A program made the position numbers and the translations under genes. Below are positions 9,345-18,597 of a DNA stretch of 64,000 nt, one piece after another. The notes beneath the pieces were generated by a model. That model did no database searches, had not been told where the DNA came from, and was given only the letters and a program-made list of their open reading frames with translations. The stretch's first letter is position 1; every line of letters begins with the position of its first letter. This DNA comes from Antarctobacter aquimaris (GTDB taxonomy: Bacteria > Pseudomonadota > Alphaproteobacteria > Rhodobacterales > Rhodobacteraceae), in the NCBI RefSeq assembly GCF_900184945.1, contig NZ_FXYF01000001.1, forward strand, positions 310,001 to 374,000, in the 5' to 3' direction.

Positions 9345-11563
9345 CGCACTACCTGATCGACCCGGCCGACCCGGTCGAGCGGCAGAACGAAAAGCTGCTG
9401 CAGATCTCCGAAGCGCTGATGCGCCGCGTCGAGCAGTACACCGACCAGACCGGCGCCGCCTATGCGCAGTTCGAACGTGCCGCCATGCTCGAGGACCAGG
9501 TCCGCACCCGCACGCGGGACCTGGAATACACGCTGGACCTGCTGAACCAGTCGAACGCTGCGCTGGCCAAGGCCAAGCACGAGGCCGAGGACGCGCGCAA
9601 GAACCTGGCCAATGCCATCGAGGCGGTGCACGAGGGCTTTGCCCTGTTCGACCAGCGCGACAAACTGGTGATGTGGAACAGCCGCTTCAGCCGGCAGCTG
9701 CACGACGTGCAGAAGACCCTGACCGTCGGCCTGCCCTTCGATGTATTCGTCCAGGAGGTCAGCCGCAGCCGCTTTCTGGAACTGCCGGAACACGTCACCG
9801 CCGACCAGTGGGCGGAACAGCGGCGGCGGCGGCACAAGGACCAGCACGCGATCTTCAACGTGCGGCTGGTCTGGGACCGCTGGATCCAGGTCAGCGAACA
9901 TCGCACGCCGGACGGCGGCACCGTGGTGTTGCAGACCGACGTGACCGACATCATGCGGCTGGAGCGGCAGGAGCGCGACAAGCTGCTGGACACCCAGGCG
10001 CGGATGCTGCGGGCGACGCTGGACCACCTCAACCAGGGGGTCTGCATCTTTGACCGCGATGCGCGGCTGGTCGGCTGGAACACCAAGACTGCCGAGATGC
10101 TGTCGCTGCCGGTGGCGATCCTGCGCATCGGCGTCAGCTTCAGCCGGCTGATCGAGGAACTGGAAGCACGCTTTCGCGCCGACACCATCACCGCGCAGGA
10201 CCTGCGCGACCTCGCCTACCAGGAGGGCGGGCGCAAGCCGCTGCGCTTCGAGATCCACACCCGCACCGGCGTCACGCTGGACGTCTTTGCCCAGGAGATG
10301 CCCGACCGCGGCTTTGTGATCTCGTTCACCGACGTGTCGGCGGAACGGCAGGCGGCGCGGGCGTTGGCCGAGGCCAACGAACTGCTGGAACGGCGGGTGC
10401 TGGAACGCACGCTGGAACTGGAAGACGCGCTGGTCACGGCCGAGCGGGCGAATGCGTCCAAGTCGCGCTTTGTCGCGGCGGCCAGCCATGACCTGCTGCA
10501 ACCGCTGTCGGCGGCCAAGCTCTACATGTCGGCGATCTCGGAAAGCGGCGACAGCGCCGAGACGGTGCAATCCGCCACCAAGGCGCTGAACGCGCTGGGC
10601 AGCGTCGAGTCGATCATCGACGCGCTGCTGGACATCTCCAAGCTGGATTCCGGGGCGGCCAGCCTCGATATCACTGCCGTTTCAATCGAACGGCTGTTCT
10701 CCGGCCTGCGCGACGAATTCGCGCCGATGGCCGCGCTCAAGGGGCTGGACCTCAAGATCCTGCCCGCCAGCGGCGCGGTGGCCAGCGACCCGGGCTTTCT
10801 GCGGCGCATCCTGCAGAACCTGATCGCCAACTCGATCCGCTATACCCAGAGCGGGCGGGTGCTGGTGGGCGTCCGGCGCCAGGGCGGATCGGTGCGTTTC
10901 GAAGTGCTGGACACCGGGCCGGGCATCGCCGAGGCCGACCAGGAGCGGATCTTTCGCGAGTTCGAGCGGCTGGACCGCCACGGCAGCGTGAGCGAGGGGC
11001 TGGGCCTGGGCCTTGCCATCGTCGAACGGGCCTGCGCGCAGCTGCATCACCCGCTGGGGGTCAGCTCGGTCGTGGGCAAGGGCACGCGCTTTTTCTTCAG
11101 CGCGCAGCGGGTGGACGGGCAGAAGCCGGTGACAACGCTGCCCAAGGCGCCGGTGTCGCGGCAGCGGTTGCTGGACAGCGGGCTGATCGTGCTGCTGGTG
11201 GAAAACGACGAGGAACTGCGCCGCGCGCTGGGCCTGCTGATCGAACGCTGGGGTGGCAGCGTGCTGGACGCCGGCAGCGTCGAGGAGGCGCAGGCGCTGC
11301 TGCACGACATCGGCATCCTGCCGGATGTGCTGCTGGCCGATTACCACCTGGGCAAGGGGCAGACCGGCGTGGACCTGGTGCGGCAGTTGCGCGCCCGCAA
11401 TGCCGGGCTGCCGGCGCGGGTGATGTCGGCGGACCGCTCATCCGATCTCCAGGCGCTGTGCGAGCAGGTGCAGGTGGGCCTGATGACCAAGCCGATCGAC
11501 ACCGAGGCACTGGAGGTTTTTCTCTACACCGCCGCCATGCGCAGCGGGCTGCCGACGCAGTAG
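9341..11563 (+). CDS. PAS hybrid sensor histidine kinase/response regulator (NahK/ErcS-prime-like)
   Basis: 740 residues. The ATG at 9341 overlaps the FIST stop as ATGA and is preferred to a GTG 12 bp upstream. Order: coiled coil (about 25-90), PAS domain (about 90-200), second PAS (about 235-345), short coiled coil, HisKA with the phospho-site H383 in A-A-A-S-H-D-L-L-Q-P-L, HATPase_c with N and G boxes (D-T-G-P-G-I and G-L-G-L-G-L-A), and a C-terminal receiver domain with D667 in L-L-A-D-Y-H. There is no membrane segment, so it is cytoplasmic. The A-S-H-D-L-L-Q-P-L kinase subtype is the one seen in NahK/ErcS-prime proteins. It probably receives a signal from the FIST protein and phosphorylates the regulator at 7416. 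Confidence 0.9.
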   Translation: MTHYLIDPADPVERQNEKLLQISEALMRRVEQYTDQTGAAYAQFERAAMLEDQVRTRTRDLEYTLDLLNQSNAALAKAKHEAEDARKNLANAIEAVHEGFALFDQRDKLVMWNSRFSRQLHDVQKTLTVGLPFDVFVQEVSRSRFLELPEHVTADQWAEQRRRRHKDQHAIFNVRLVWDRWIQVSEHRTPDGGTVVLQTDVTDIMRLERQERDKLLDTQARMLRATLDHLNQGVCIFDRDARLVGWNTKTAEMLSLPVAILRIGVSFSRLIEELEARFRADTITAQDLRDLAYQEGGRKPLRFEIHTRTGVTLDVFAQEMPDRGFVISFTDVSAERQAARALAEANELLERRVLERTLELEDALVTAERANASKSRFVAAASHDLLQPLSAAKLYMSAISESGDSAETVQSATKALNALGSVESIIDALLDISKLDSGAASLDITAVSIERLFSGLRDEFAPMAALKGLDLKILPASGAVASDPGFLRRILQNLIANSIRYTQSGRVLVGVRRQGGSVRFEVLDTGPGIAEADQERIFREFERLDRHGSVSEGLGLGLAIVERACAQLHHPLGVSSVVGKGTRFFFSAQRVDGQKPVTTLPKAPVSRQRLLDSGLIVLLVENDEELRRALGLLIERWGGSVLDAGSVEEAQALLHDIGILPDVLLADYHLGKGQTGVDLVRQLRARNAGLPARVMSADRSSDLQALCEQVQVGLMTKPIDTEALEVFLYTAAMRSGLPTQ

Positions 11564-11570
11564 GCGCCCG

Positions 11571-12788
11571 CTATGGCAGAGCCACCGCCTGCCCCTCGGC
11601 CAGGTCGGCGCGCAGGTCGGTGACCAGCAGCCGCCCGTCGCCGCCGGGAATACGGGCAATGGTTTCCCGCGTGCCCAGGTGCAGGATCTCGACCGCGACG
11701 GCCTGCAAGGTCATCGCGGATTCGTCGACCAGGTAGACGCGGTCGTCATCGGTCAGCGCCCCGGTGGGGATCTCGTAGGTGTCGTCGCCGGTCTCCAGCA
11801 GCGCCTCGACCTCGACCGCCTCGTTCAGGAACAGGTCCGGCGCGCAGGCCGTGTCCACCGCGATGGTCGCCTTGACGAACTGGTTTTCCAGGTCGGCCTC
11901 GGTGTCGAAACGGGTGATGGTGCCGCCGCAGGTCTGGCCGTTGACGCGGGTGACCTGCACCGCGGTGCCGCGGGTGATGCCGGTGGGGCCGGTTTCGGCC
12001 AGCCGCCGGATCAGGATGAATACCTCGACCGATTTCTCCGAGGGCGCGTAGATCTGTGCCGCGCGCTCGCCTTCCTGCACGCAGTCGCCCACATTGGTGT
12101 CAAAGCCCACCAGCACCCCGTCAAAGGGCGCGGTCAGCACCAGCATCTCCAGCGACAGTTGCGCGGTCTGCACGTCCAGCTTGCCGATCTCGTGGGCGAT
12201 CTCGGCGCGGCGCTTGGCGGCCTCGGCGGTGGCGATGGCCTCCTGCGCCCGATCGGCGGCAAAGCGCGCGTCCATGAAACGGCGCTCGACCCCCTCCATC
12301 GTCGTCTCGTTGATCAGGCCGCGGCCCAGCATGGTGCTGTTGCGCTCGTACTCGGCCTTGGTCAGGTCCAGTTCCTGGCGGCGGCGCGTGTCGTCGGCGG
12401 TGGCGGACTGGATCGCCAGTTCGCGTTCCAGCACCTGGGCCTCCAGTTCGGCCAGCCGCGCCTCGGCGGTGCGCAGCGCCAGCATCGTGCGCTTGTCGTC
12501 CAGCCGCACCAGCACCTGCCCGGCGCTGGCCACCCGCTCGCGCTTGGCCTCTTCCGATACCTCGATGACGCAGCCGCGCGCCTCGTAGGACAGCCCGGCG
12601 ATGTTGCTGGCCTGCACGGTGCCAAAGAAGGTGTCCGAGGCCATGACCTTTTCGGCCTTCAGGCGCTGTGTCTCGACCGGGACGGCCTGCGCCAGTGCCG
12701 CGCTGACCGGCATCGCCAGCGCCAGCGCCAGCAGCGCGCCCAGGCGGCGGGTGCGCGGCCGCGTCGTGCTGAGGGTTTGCGGTGTCAT
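11571..12788 (-). CDS. RND-type efflux periplasmic adaptor (HlyD/MFP family)
   Basis: 405 residues from the ATG at 12788, giving a signal peptide (hydrophobic about 16-33, cut after A-L-A-Q). It shows a lipoyl-like half-motif around R-L-D-D-K, a long alpha-helical hairpin (about 105-205), the return strand L-T-A-P-F-D-G-V-L and a beta-barrel/membrane-proximal domain. Adaptors of this family bridge an inner-membrane pump and an outer-membrane channel. No pump or channel gene is adjacent: the gene is convergent with the kinase and divergent from a LysR gene, so it is an orphan in this window. The substrate is unknown. Confidence 0.82.
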   Translation of the reverse strand: MTPQTLSTTRPRTRRLGALLALALAMPVSAALAQAVPVETQRLKAEKVMASDTFFGTVQASNIAGLSYEARGCVIEVSEEAKRERVASAGQVLVRLDDKRTMLALRTAEARLAELEAQVLERELAIQSATADDTRRRQELDLTKAEYERNSTMLGRGLINETTMEGVERRFMDARFAADRAQEAIATAEAAKRRAEIAHEIGKLDVQTAQLSLEMLVLTAPFDGVLVGFDTNVGDCVQEGERAAQIYAPSEKSVEVFILIRRLAETGPTGITRGTAVQVTRVNGQTCGGTITRFDTEADLENQFVKATIAVDTACAPDLFLNEAVEVEALLETGDDTYEIPTGALTDDDRVYLVDESAMTLQAVAVEILHLGTRETIARIPGGDGRLLVTDLRADLAEGQAVALP

Positions 12789-12984
12789 GGTGGTTTCTCT
12801 TCTCCCTGTCGCGCGTCGGAAATGCGCCCGTGCCCGACATACCATAGGCCCGGATCAGTGTTTGTCTCGGGTTTCCCGCCGACTCCGCGGTGGATTTCAC
12901 GGCAGCGTGACGCGCCTTGGCGGTTGTCAAAGCGGCCAATCCGGGGTGCAGTTGTGGACATGGCATCGGCGGGGACACAGGCAC

Positions 12985-13929
12985 ATGATGGATATCAAGC
13001 AGATGGAGGTGTTCGAGGCAATCATGCGGTCCGGCACCGTGTCGGCCGCCGCGCGCGAACTGGGCATGACGCAATCGGCCGTCAGCCGCATCCTCGCCCG
13101 GTTCGAGACGGAGATCGGGTATGAGCTGTTCCAGCGCACCAACGGCCGGCTGGCATCGACCAGCCGCGCCGAAGCGGTGCTGGTGCATGTGCGCGAGGTG
13201 CTGGCCTCGGTCGCCGGGCTGCGCGACATGCGGGCCGATGCGGTCACCCGGCGCGAGGACCTGCTGCGCTTTGTCACCGTGCCCAGCCTGGCCCATGCGC
13301 TGCTGCCTTCGGTCCTGAGCGCCTACCTGGAGCGGCGGCCCGGCACGCGCTACGCCTTTGACGTGCGCACCACCGAAAACGCCGTGGAGGCGACGGTGCG
13401 GCGGCAGGCGGATTTTGCCATTGTGGCGCTGCCGGTCTCGCATCCGACGCTGACGGTCACGCCGCTGTACCGCTCCACCAGCTGCTGCATCCTGCGCCGC
13501 GATCACCCGCTGGCCACGCGCGACAGGATCACCGCGCGCGACCTGCGCGACGAACGGCTGATCTTTCTTCACCGCCGCCAGCCGACCCGCAAGCTGATCG
13601 AAGAGGCCTTTGCCCGCGCCGGCGTGCTGCCCAACATCGCGATCGAGACGGCCAACGTCATCACCGCCTGCCGCTGCACCGCGCGCGGCCTGGGCATCAG
13701 CGTGGTCAACGGGCTGATGGCCAGCTACGCCAGCGACGAGGACCTGGTGATCCTGCCGTTCGAGCCGCGCATTCACCACACGCTGGCCTTTGTCGAACCC
13801 ACCGGGCGCGACCGGCCCGATCACATCTGGGAGTTCCTCGACTGCCTGGCCGAGGACATCCGCGACACGGCGGCGCGGCGCGGGGTGGTGGCGGTGGACC
13901 TGCGGCAGGGGCATTCCGATCCGGAATAG
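12985..13929 (+). CDS. LysR-type transcriptional regulator
   Basis: 314 residues. The N-terminal winged helix-turn-helix (3-62) reads K-Q-M-E-V-F-E-A-I-M, A-A-R-E-L-G-M-T-Q-S-A-V-S-R-I and F-x-R-T-N-G-R, followed by a periplasmic-binding-protein-like effector domain (about 90-300). Two adjacent ATG codons open the frame. It lies 78 bp before, and in the same direction as, the oligopeptide ABC transporter operon, the likely regulatory target. The 196 bp between it and the divergent adaptor gene must hold both promoters, but no clear box was identified. Confidence 0.92.
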   Translation: MMDIKQMEVFEAIMRSGTVSAAARELGMTQSAVSRILARFETEIGYELFQRTNGRLASTSRAEAVLVHVREVLASVAGLRDMRADAVTRREDLLRFVTVPSLAHALLPSVLSAYLERRPGTRYAFDVRTTENAVEATVRRQADFAIVALPVSHPTLTVTPLYRSTSCCILRRDHPLATRDRITARDLRDERLIFLHRRQPTRKLIEEAFARAGVLPNIAIETANVITACRCTARGLGISVVNGLMASYASDEDLVILPFEPRIHHTLAFVEPTGRDRPDHIWEFLDCLAEDIRDTAARRGVVAVDLRQGHSDPE

Positions 13930-14007
13930 GGTCAGTCCCAAGCCTAATAAGATTGTGCCGCCCCTTGCCAGCGTCGACAGTCGCAGCATCAACAGGGAGC
14001 ATAATCC

Positions 14008-15621
14008 ATGAAACAGATGTCCACCGCCCTTGCGGCGCTGGTGGCGACGGCCATTTCCGCCCAGCCCCTTGCGGCGCAGTCGCTGACCGCCGGTTTCGCC
14101 TCGGAACCCAGCTCGGTCGATCCGCTGTACCACAACCTTGGTCCCAACAACGCCACCCGCAAGCACATGTTCGAATCGCTGGTCGGCGAGGACGAGAACC
14201 TGGGCATCGTGGCCGAGCTGGCCGAAAGCTGGGAAACCTCGGACGACGGGCTGACCTGGACCTTCAAGCTGCGGCCGGGGGTCAAGTTCCACGACGGCGG
14301 CGATTTCACCGCGCGCGACGTGCTGTATACCGCCTGCCGCATTCCGAACGTGCCGAATTCGCCCTCGTCCATGGCCGGTTTCATCAAGTCGGCCGAGACG
14401 ATCACCGCGCCGGACGACATGACGATCCAGATCACCACCGCCGCGCCCTACCCGCTGCTGCTGACGGATTTCGCCAGCTTCGGCATCGTCTCGGCTGCGG
14501 CCAATGGCCATGACGGTCCGGTGACCTACACCGCCGAGGGCTGCCCGGGCATCGACAGCTACCTCGATTCGAACGCCTACAACGACGGCACAGCGACGAT
14601 CGGCACCGGGCCGTACAAGTTCGTCAGCTTCACCCCCGGCGAAAGCGTCAAGCTGGCGCGCTTTGACGACTACTGGGGCGACAAACCGCACTGGGAGGAC
14701 ATCACCATCCGCCCGATCACCAACGACGGCGCGCGTGTCGCGGCGCTGCTGGCGGGTGACGTGGACGTGATCGAAAAACCCCCGGTGCAGGATCTCGAGC
14801 GGCTGCGCGGCGATCCCAACGTCAACGTCGTGCAGGGCCCATCGAGCCGGGTGATCTACCTGCACTTCGACCACGTTGGCGAACCGTCGCCCGGGATCGA
14901 CGGCACCGACGGCAAGAATCCCCTGAAGGACGTGCGCGTGCGACAGGCGATTTCGCTGGCGATCAACCGGCCGCTCATCGTCGACCGCATCATGGGCGGC
15001 CTCGCCGTGCCGGCGCGCCAGCTGGTGCCCGACTTCATGCGCGGCACCGACCCCGACATCGCGCTGGAAGAGCCGGATGTCGAAAAGGCCAAGGCGCTGC
15101 TGGCCGAGGCGGGGTATCCCGACGGCTTTACCCTGGTGATCGGCACGCCGAACGACCGCTACATCAACGACAGCAAGATCGCGCAGGCGGTGGCGCAGAT
15201 GCTGACCCGCATCGGCATCAAGACGGAGGTCGACGCGATGACGGCCTCGGTCTTCTTCTCGCGGCGCAACGCCTACGAGTTCTCGGTCTACCTGGCGGGC
15301 TGGGGCGCGTCGGGGGCGGGCATGGCCTCGCCGCTGCGGGCGCTGGTCGCCTCGCAGGACAAGGACAAGGGCCTGGGTGGCACCAACCGCGGGCGCTATT
15401 CCAACCCGGACCTGGATGCGGTGATCGAAGAGGCGCTGGCCACGGTCGAGCCGGGCAAGCACGACGAACTGCTGCGCAAGGCGTCGCGGATCGTGGTCGA
15501 TGACGTGGCGATCCTGCCGTTGCACTTCGAGGTGACACCCTGGGCGCTGCGGGCCGGTCTGACCATGCTGCCGCGCGCCGACCAGCACACGGTGCTGACC
15601 ACGGTGCGGCCGATCGAGTGA
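14008..15621 (+). CDS. ABC transporter substrate-binding protein, peptide/opine family 5
   Basis: 537 residues with a signal peptide (1-23, ending A-A-Q), start preceded by CAGGGAG. The SBP_bac_5 fold is indicated by P-S-S-V-D-P-L-Y, L-A-E-S-W-E-T-S-D-D-G-L-T-W-T-F-K-L-R and F-H-D-G-x-D-F-T-A-R-D-V at about 65-105. These proteins bind peptides, opines or related solutes in the periplasm and deliver them to the permease pair encoded next. Co-encoded gamma-glutamyltransferase and M20 amidohydrolase suggest a gamma-glutamyl or N-acyl amino acid ligand, which is inference. Confidence 0.93.
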   Translation: MKQMSTALAALVATAISAQPLAAQSLTAGFASEPSSVDPLYHNLGPNNATRKHMFESLVGEDENLGIVAELAESWETSDDGLTWTFKLRPGVKFHDGGDFTARDVLYTACRIPNVPNSPSSMAGFIKSAETITAPDDMTIQITTAAPYPLLLTDFASFGIVSAAANGHDGPVTYTAEGCPGIDSYLDSNAYNDGTATIGTGPYKFVSFTPGESVKLARFDDYWGDKPHWEDITIRPITNDGARVAALLAGDVDVIEKPPVQDLERLRGDPNVNVVQGPSSRVIYLHFDHVGEPSPGIDGTDGKNPLKDVRVRQAISLAINRPLIVDRIMGGLAVPARQLVPDFMRGTDPDIALEEPDVEKAKALLAEAGYPDGFTLVIGTPNDRYINDSKIAQAVAQMLTRIGIKTEVDAMTASVFFSRRNAYEFSVYLAGWGASGAGMASPLRALVASQDKDKGLGGTNRGRYSNPDLDAVIEEALATVEPGKHDELLRKASRIVVDDVAILPLHFEVTPWALRAGLTMLPRADQHTVLTTVRPIE

Positions 15622-15680
15622 CCGGCGGCGGCGGCCGGGGGTCCCTCACCCGGCTGCCGCGTCCATGATCGACGGGGTTG

Positions 15681-15747
15681 GGGGCGCTGCCCCCGCCCCG
15701 GATCAAGTCCGGGGCTCCCCCGGGGGATTTTTCCAGAGAAGAAACCC
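15681..15747 (+). repeat. Dispersed palindromic repeat, copy A
   Basis: About 67 bp in the gap between the binding protein and the first permease. It consists of a GC palindrome (GGGGCGCTGCCCCC), a second inverted repeat (CCGGATC/GATCAAGTCCGG region), a CTCCCCCGGGGG block and the tail ATTTTTCCAGAGAAGAAAC. The same elements in the same order occur, inverted, at 38967-39032, and the tail recurs at 40629-40648. It may act as an attenuating hairpin within this operon. Confidence 0.7.
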
Positions 15748-15767
15748 GGAAAGGCCGGTTTGCCCCG

Positions 15768-16745
15768 ATGACAGCCTATCTGATCCGCCGTCTTGGCCAG
15801 GCGCTTGTCGTCATGGCGGTCATGGCGACCATCGTGTTCTTTGGCCTCTACACCGTGGGCAACCCGGTGGACCTGCTGATCAACCCCGAGGACGACCTGG
15901 CCGCGCAGGAGGCGGCGATGGCTCGGCTGGGGCTGGACAAGCCGATCCACGTGCAGTTCGGCTATTTCCTGTCGGGGCTGGTGCAGGGCGACCTGGGCAC
16001 CTCCTTTGTGCACAACCGTCCGGCGCTGGACCTGATCCTGTCGCGGCTGCCGGCAACGCTGGAGCTGGCCTTCCTGGCGATGATCCTGGCGGTGCTGCTG
16101 GGCGTGCCGCTGGGCATGATGGCGGGGCTGCGGCCCAACGCGCCGTCCAGCCGGGTGATCATGGCGGCCTCGGTCGTGGGTTTTTCGACGCCGAATTTCT
16201 GGCAGGGGCTGATGCTGATCATGCTGTTTGCCGTATTCTGGGGCGTGCTGCCCGCCGGCGGGCGTGGCGACACGGTGGACGTCTTCGGCATTCCCGTCAG
16301 TTTCCTGACCTGGGACGGGCTGAGCCACCTGATCCTGCCGGCGCTGAACCTGGCGATCTACAAGATGTCGCTGGTGATCCGGCTGGCGCGGGCGGGGACT
16401 GCCGAAGTCGCCTTGCAGGACTATGTGAAATACGCCCGCGCGCGCGGGCTGTCGCCGACCCGGGTGGTGGGGGTGCATGTGCTCAAGAACATCCTGATCC
16501 CGGTGGTGACGGTGCTGGGGCTGGAGACCGGCAACGTGATCGCCTTTGCCGTGGTGACGGAAACGGTCTTTGCCTGGCCCGGCATCGGCAAGCTCTTGAT
16601 CGATTCCATCGGGCTGCTGGACCGGCCCGTGGTGGTCGCCTACCTGATGCTGACCGTCTTCCTGTTTGTCATGATCAACTTTGCCGTGGACGTGGCCTAT
16701 TCGCTGCTGGATCCGCGCGTGCGGGTGAAGGGGGGTGGAAAATGA
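15768..16745 (+). CDS. ABC transporter permease (DppB/OppB-type)
   Basis: 325 residues from the ATG at 15768; further upstream the frame runs into repeat copy A and does not look like protein. Six hydrophobic segments are present, beginning L-I-R-R-L-G-Q-A-L-V-V-M. The permease consensus E-A-A-like loop is seen around Y-A-R-A-R-G-L-S-P-T-R-V-V-G-x-H-V-L-K-N. The product forms half of the membrane channel for the peptide-type transporter. Its stop overlaps the next start (ATGA). Confidence 0.93.
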   Translation: MTAYLIRRLGQALVVMAVMATIVFFGLYTVGNPVDLLINPEDDLAAQEAAMARLGLDKPIHVQFGYFLSGLVQGDLGTSFVHNRPALDLILSRLPATLELAFLAMILAVLLGVPLGMMAGLRPNAPSSRVIMAASVVGFSTPNFWQGLMLIMLFAVFWGVLPAGGRGDTVDVFGIPVSFLTWDGLSHLILPALNLAIYKMSLVIRLARAGTAEVALQDYVKYARARGLSPTRVVGVHVLKNILIPVVTVLGLETGNVIAFAVVTETVFAWPGIGKLLIDSIGLLDRPVVVAYLMLTVFLFVMINFAVDVAYSLLDPRVRVKGGGK

Positions 16746-17626
16746 GCGTGGCCGAGGCCAGCCCCGCCGCCCGCTTTGCCGGCGATTTTCTCAAGAGCCC
16801 GGTCGCGGTGGCCGCCGCCATCGGCCTGCTGGTCATCGTGCTGTCGGCTGTTTTTGCGGGCTACGTCACGCCGCAGAACCCCTATGACCTGATGCAGATC
16901 GACATCCTGGACGGATCGCTTCCACCGGGGACCGAGGGCTTTGCCGGCAACACCTACCTGCTGGGCACCGACGAGCAGGGGCGCGACATGTTCTCGGCCA
17001 TGATCTACGGGCTGCGCATCTCGCTTTTGGTGAGCTTCATCGCCGTGGGATCGGCCGTGTTGATCGGGCTGACGCTGGGCCTGCTGGCGGCCTGGCGCGG
17101 TGGCTGGATCGAGACGGTGATCATGCGGGTGGTGGACATCCAGCTGAGCTTTCCGGCGCTGCTGGTGGCGCTTCTCTTGCTGGCGGCGCTGGGCAAGGGC
17201 GTGGACAAGGTGATCCTGGCGCTGATCCTGGTGCAATGGGCCTATTTCGCGCGCACGGTGCGGGGTGCCGCGCTGGTCGAGATCCGCAAGGATTACGTGG
17301 TGGCGGCGCGCTCATTGGCCCTGCCGGGATGGCGCATCCTGTTCGGGCACCTGCTGCCCAACGTGCTGCCGCCGGTGATCGTGATCGCCACGGTGCAGGT
17401 GGCCAACGCCATCGCCATCGAGGCTTCGCTCTCGTTTCTGGGTGTCGGCGTGCCGATCACCGAACCGTCGCTGGGCCTGCTCATTGCCAACGGCTTCGAT
17501 TACCTGCTGTCGGGGCGGTACTGGATCAGCTTCTACCCGGGCGTCGCCCTGCTGATCACGCTGGTCTGCATCAATGTCGTCGGCGACCACGTCCGCGACA
17601 TCCTGAACCCGAGGATGCAGCGATGA
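16742..17626 (+). CDS. ABC transporter permease (DppC/OppC-type)
   Basis: 294 residues. The N-terminal helix and periplasmic loop with L-L-G-T-D-E-Q-G-R-D-M-F-S (about 75-87) are the signature of the C-type peptide permease, and the coupling loop is A-A-R-S-L-A-L-P-G-W-R-I-L-F-G-H-L-L-P-N. Overlaps both neighbours by ATGA, so stoichiometric production with the B-type subunit and the ATPases is expected. Confidence 0.93.
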   Translation: MSVAEASPAARFAGDFLKSPVAVAAAIGLLVIVLSAVFAGYVTPQNPYDLMQIDILDGSLPPGTEGFAGNTYLLGTDEQGRDMFSAMIYGLRISLLVSFIAVGSAVLIGLTLGLLAAWRGGWIETVIMRVVDIQLSFPALLVALLLLAALGKGVDKVILALILVQWAYFARTVRGAALVEIRKDYVVAARSLALPGWRILFGHLLPNVLPPVIVIATVQVANAIAIEASLSFLGVGVPITEPSLGLLIANGFDYLLSGRYWISFYPGVALLITLVCINVVGDHVRDILNPRMQR

Positions 17627-18597
17627 GCGCGCCGGTGCTGTCGGTCAAGAACCTGGTGACCGAGTTCGAGACCCGCGCCGGGACGGTGCGGGCGGTGAAC
17701 GACGTGTCGTTTGACGTCGGCCCCGGCGAGGTGCTGGGGCTGGTGGGCGAGAGCGGCTCGGGCAAGACGATCACCGGGTTTTCCATCCTGGGGCTGATCG
17801 ACCCGCCGGGGGTGATCCGGTCGGGTCAGGTGCTGCTCAAGGGGCAGGACCTGCGCGGGCTGGGGCCGGAGGCGCTGCGCCGGCTGCGCGGCGACCGCAT
17901 CGCCATGATCTTTCAGGACCCGATGATGACGCTGAACCCGGTGCTGCGCGTCGACACCCAGCTGATCGAGACGATCCGCGCGCACCGCGACGTGTCCAAG
18001 GCGCGTGCCCGCGAGATGGCGCGCGACGCGCTGGCGCAGGTGGGCATCCCCGCCCCGGACGAGAGGCTGCGCGCCTACCCGCACGAGATGTCGGGCGGGA
18101 TGCGGCAGCGCGTGGTGATCGCCGCTGCGCTGATGCTGGAGCCCGACCTGATCATCGCCGATGAGCCGACGACGGCGCTGGACGTGACGATCCAGAGCCA
18201 GATCCTCTACGAGATGCAAAAGCTGATGGCCGAGCGCGACACCGCGCTGATCTGGATCACCCATGACCTGACGGTGGTGGCCGGTCTCGCGCAGCGGGTG
18301 GCGGTGATGTATGCTGGACGGATCGTCGAGATCGGGCCGGTGGACGCGCTGCTGGACGCCCCGGCGCATCCCTACACGCGGGGTCTGATCTCCTCGATCC
18401 CCTCGGCGACGGCGCGCGGCCAGCGGCTGAACCCGATCAAGGGCATGACGCCCAGCCTGCTGAACCTGCCCACGGGTTGCGCCTTTGCCCCCCGCTGCGC
18501 CTATGCGGATGCCGCCTGCGGCACGGTGCCCGGCATGGTGGAGACGGGCGGCGGGCGCGCGCTGCGCTGTCATCACCCGCTGGAGGGCGTGGCATGA
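17623..18597 (+). CDS. ABC transporter ATP-binding protein (DppD/OppD-type)
   Basis: 324 residues; start at 17623 in an ATGA overlap. Walker A is G-E-S-G-S-G-K-T (about 44-51), the signature loop is M-S-G-G-M-R-Q-R, and Walker B is L-I-I-A-D-E-P-T. The C-terminal extension has the oligopeptide-specific cysteine-rich stretch [11 protein letters not shown]-x-A-C, as in OppD proteins that can carry an iron-sulfur cluster. One of two ATPases energising the transporter. Confidence 0.94.
   Translation: MSAPVLSVKNLVTEFETRAGTVRAVNDVSFDVGPGEVLGLVGESGSGKTITGFSILGLIDPPGVIRSGQVLLKGQDLRGLGPEALRRLRGDRIAMIFQDPMMTLNPVLRVDTQLIETIRAHRDVSKARAREMARDALAQVGIPAPDERLRAYPHEMSGGMRQRVVIAAALMLEPDLIIADEPTTALDVTIQSQILYEMQKLMAERDTALIWITHDLTVVAGLAQRVAVMYAGRIVEIGPVDALLDAPAHPYTRGLISSIPSATARGQRLNPIKGMTPSLLNLPTGCAFAPRCAYADAACGTVPGMVETGGGRALRCHHPLEGVA

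Noticed and set aside
15665-16741. Extended frame upstream of the second permease
   Set aside because: It is an overlapping shadow of the first permease in another frame; the permease signature begins only at 16742.
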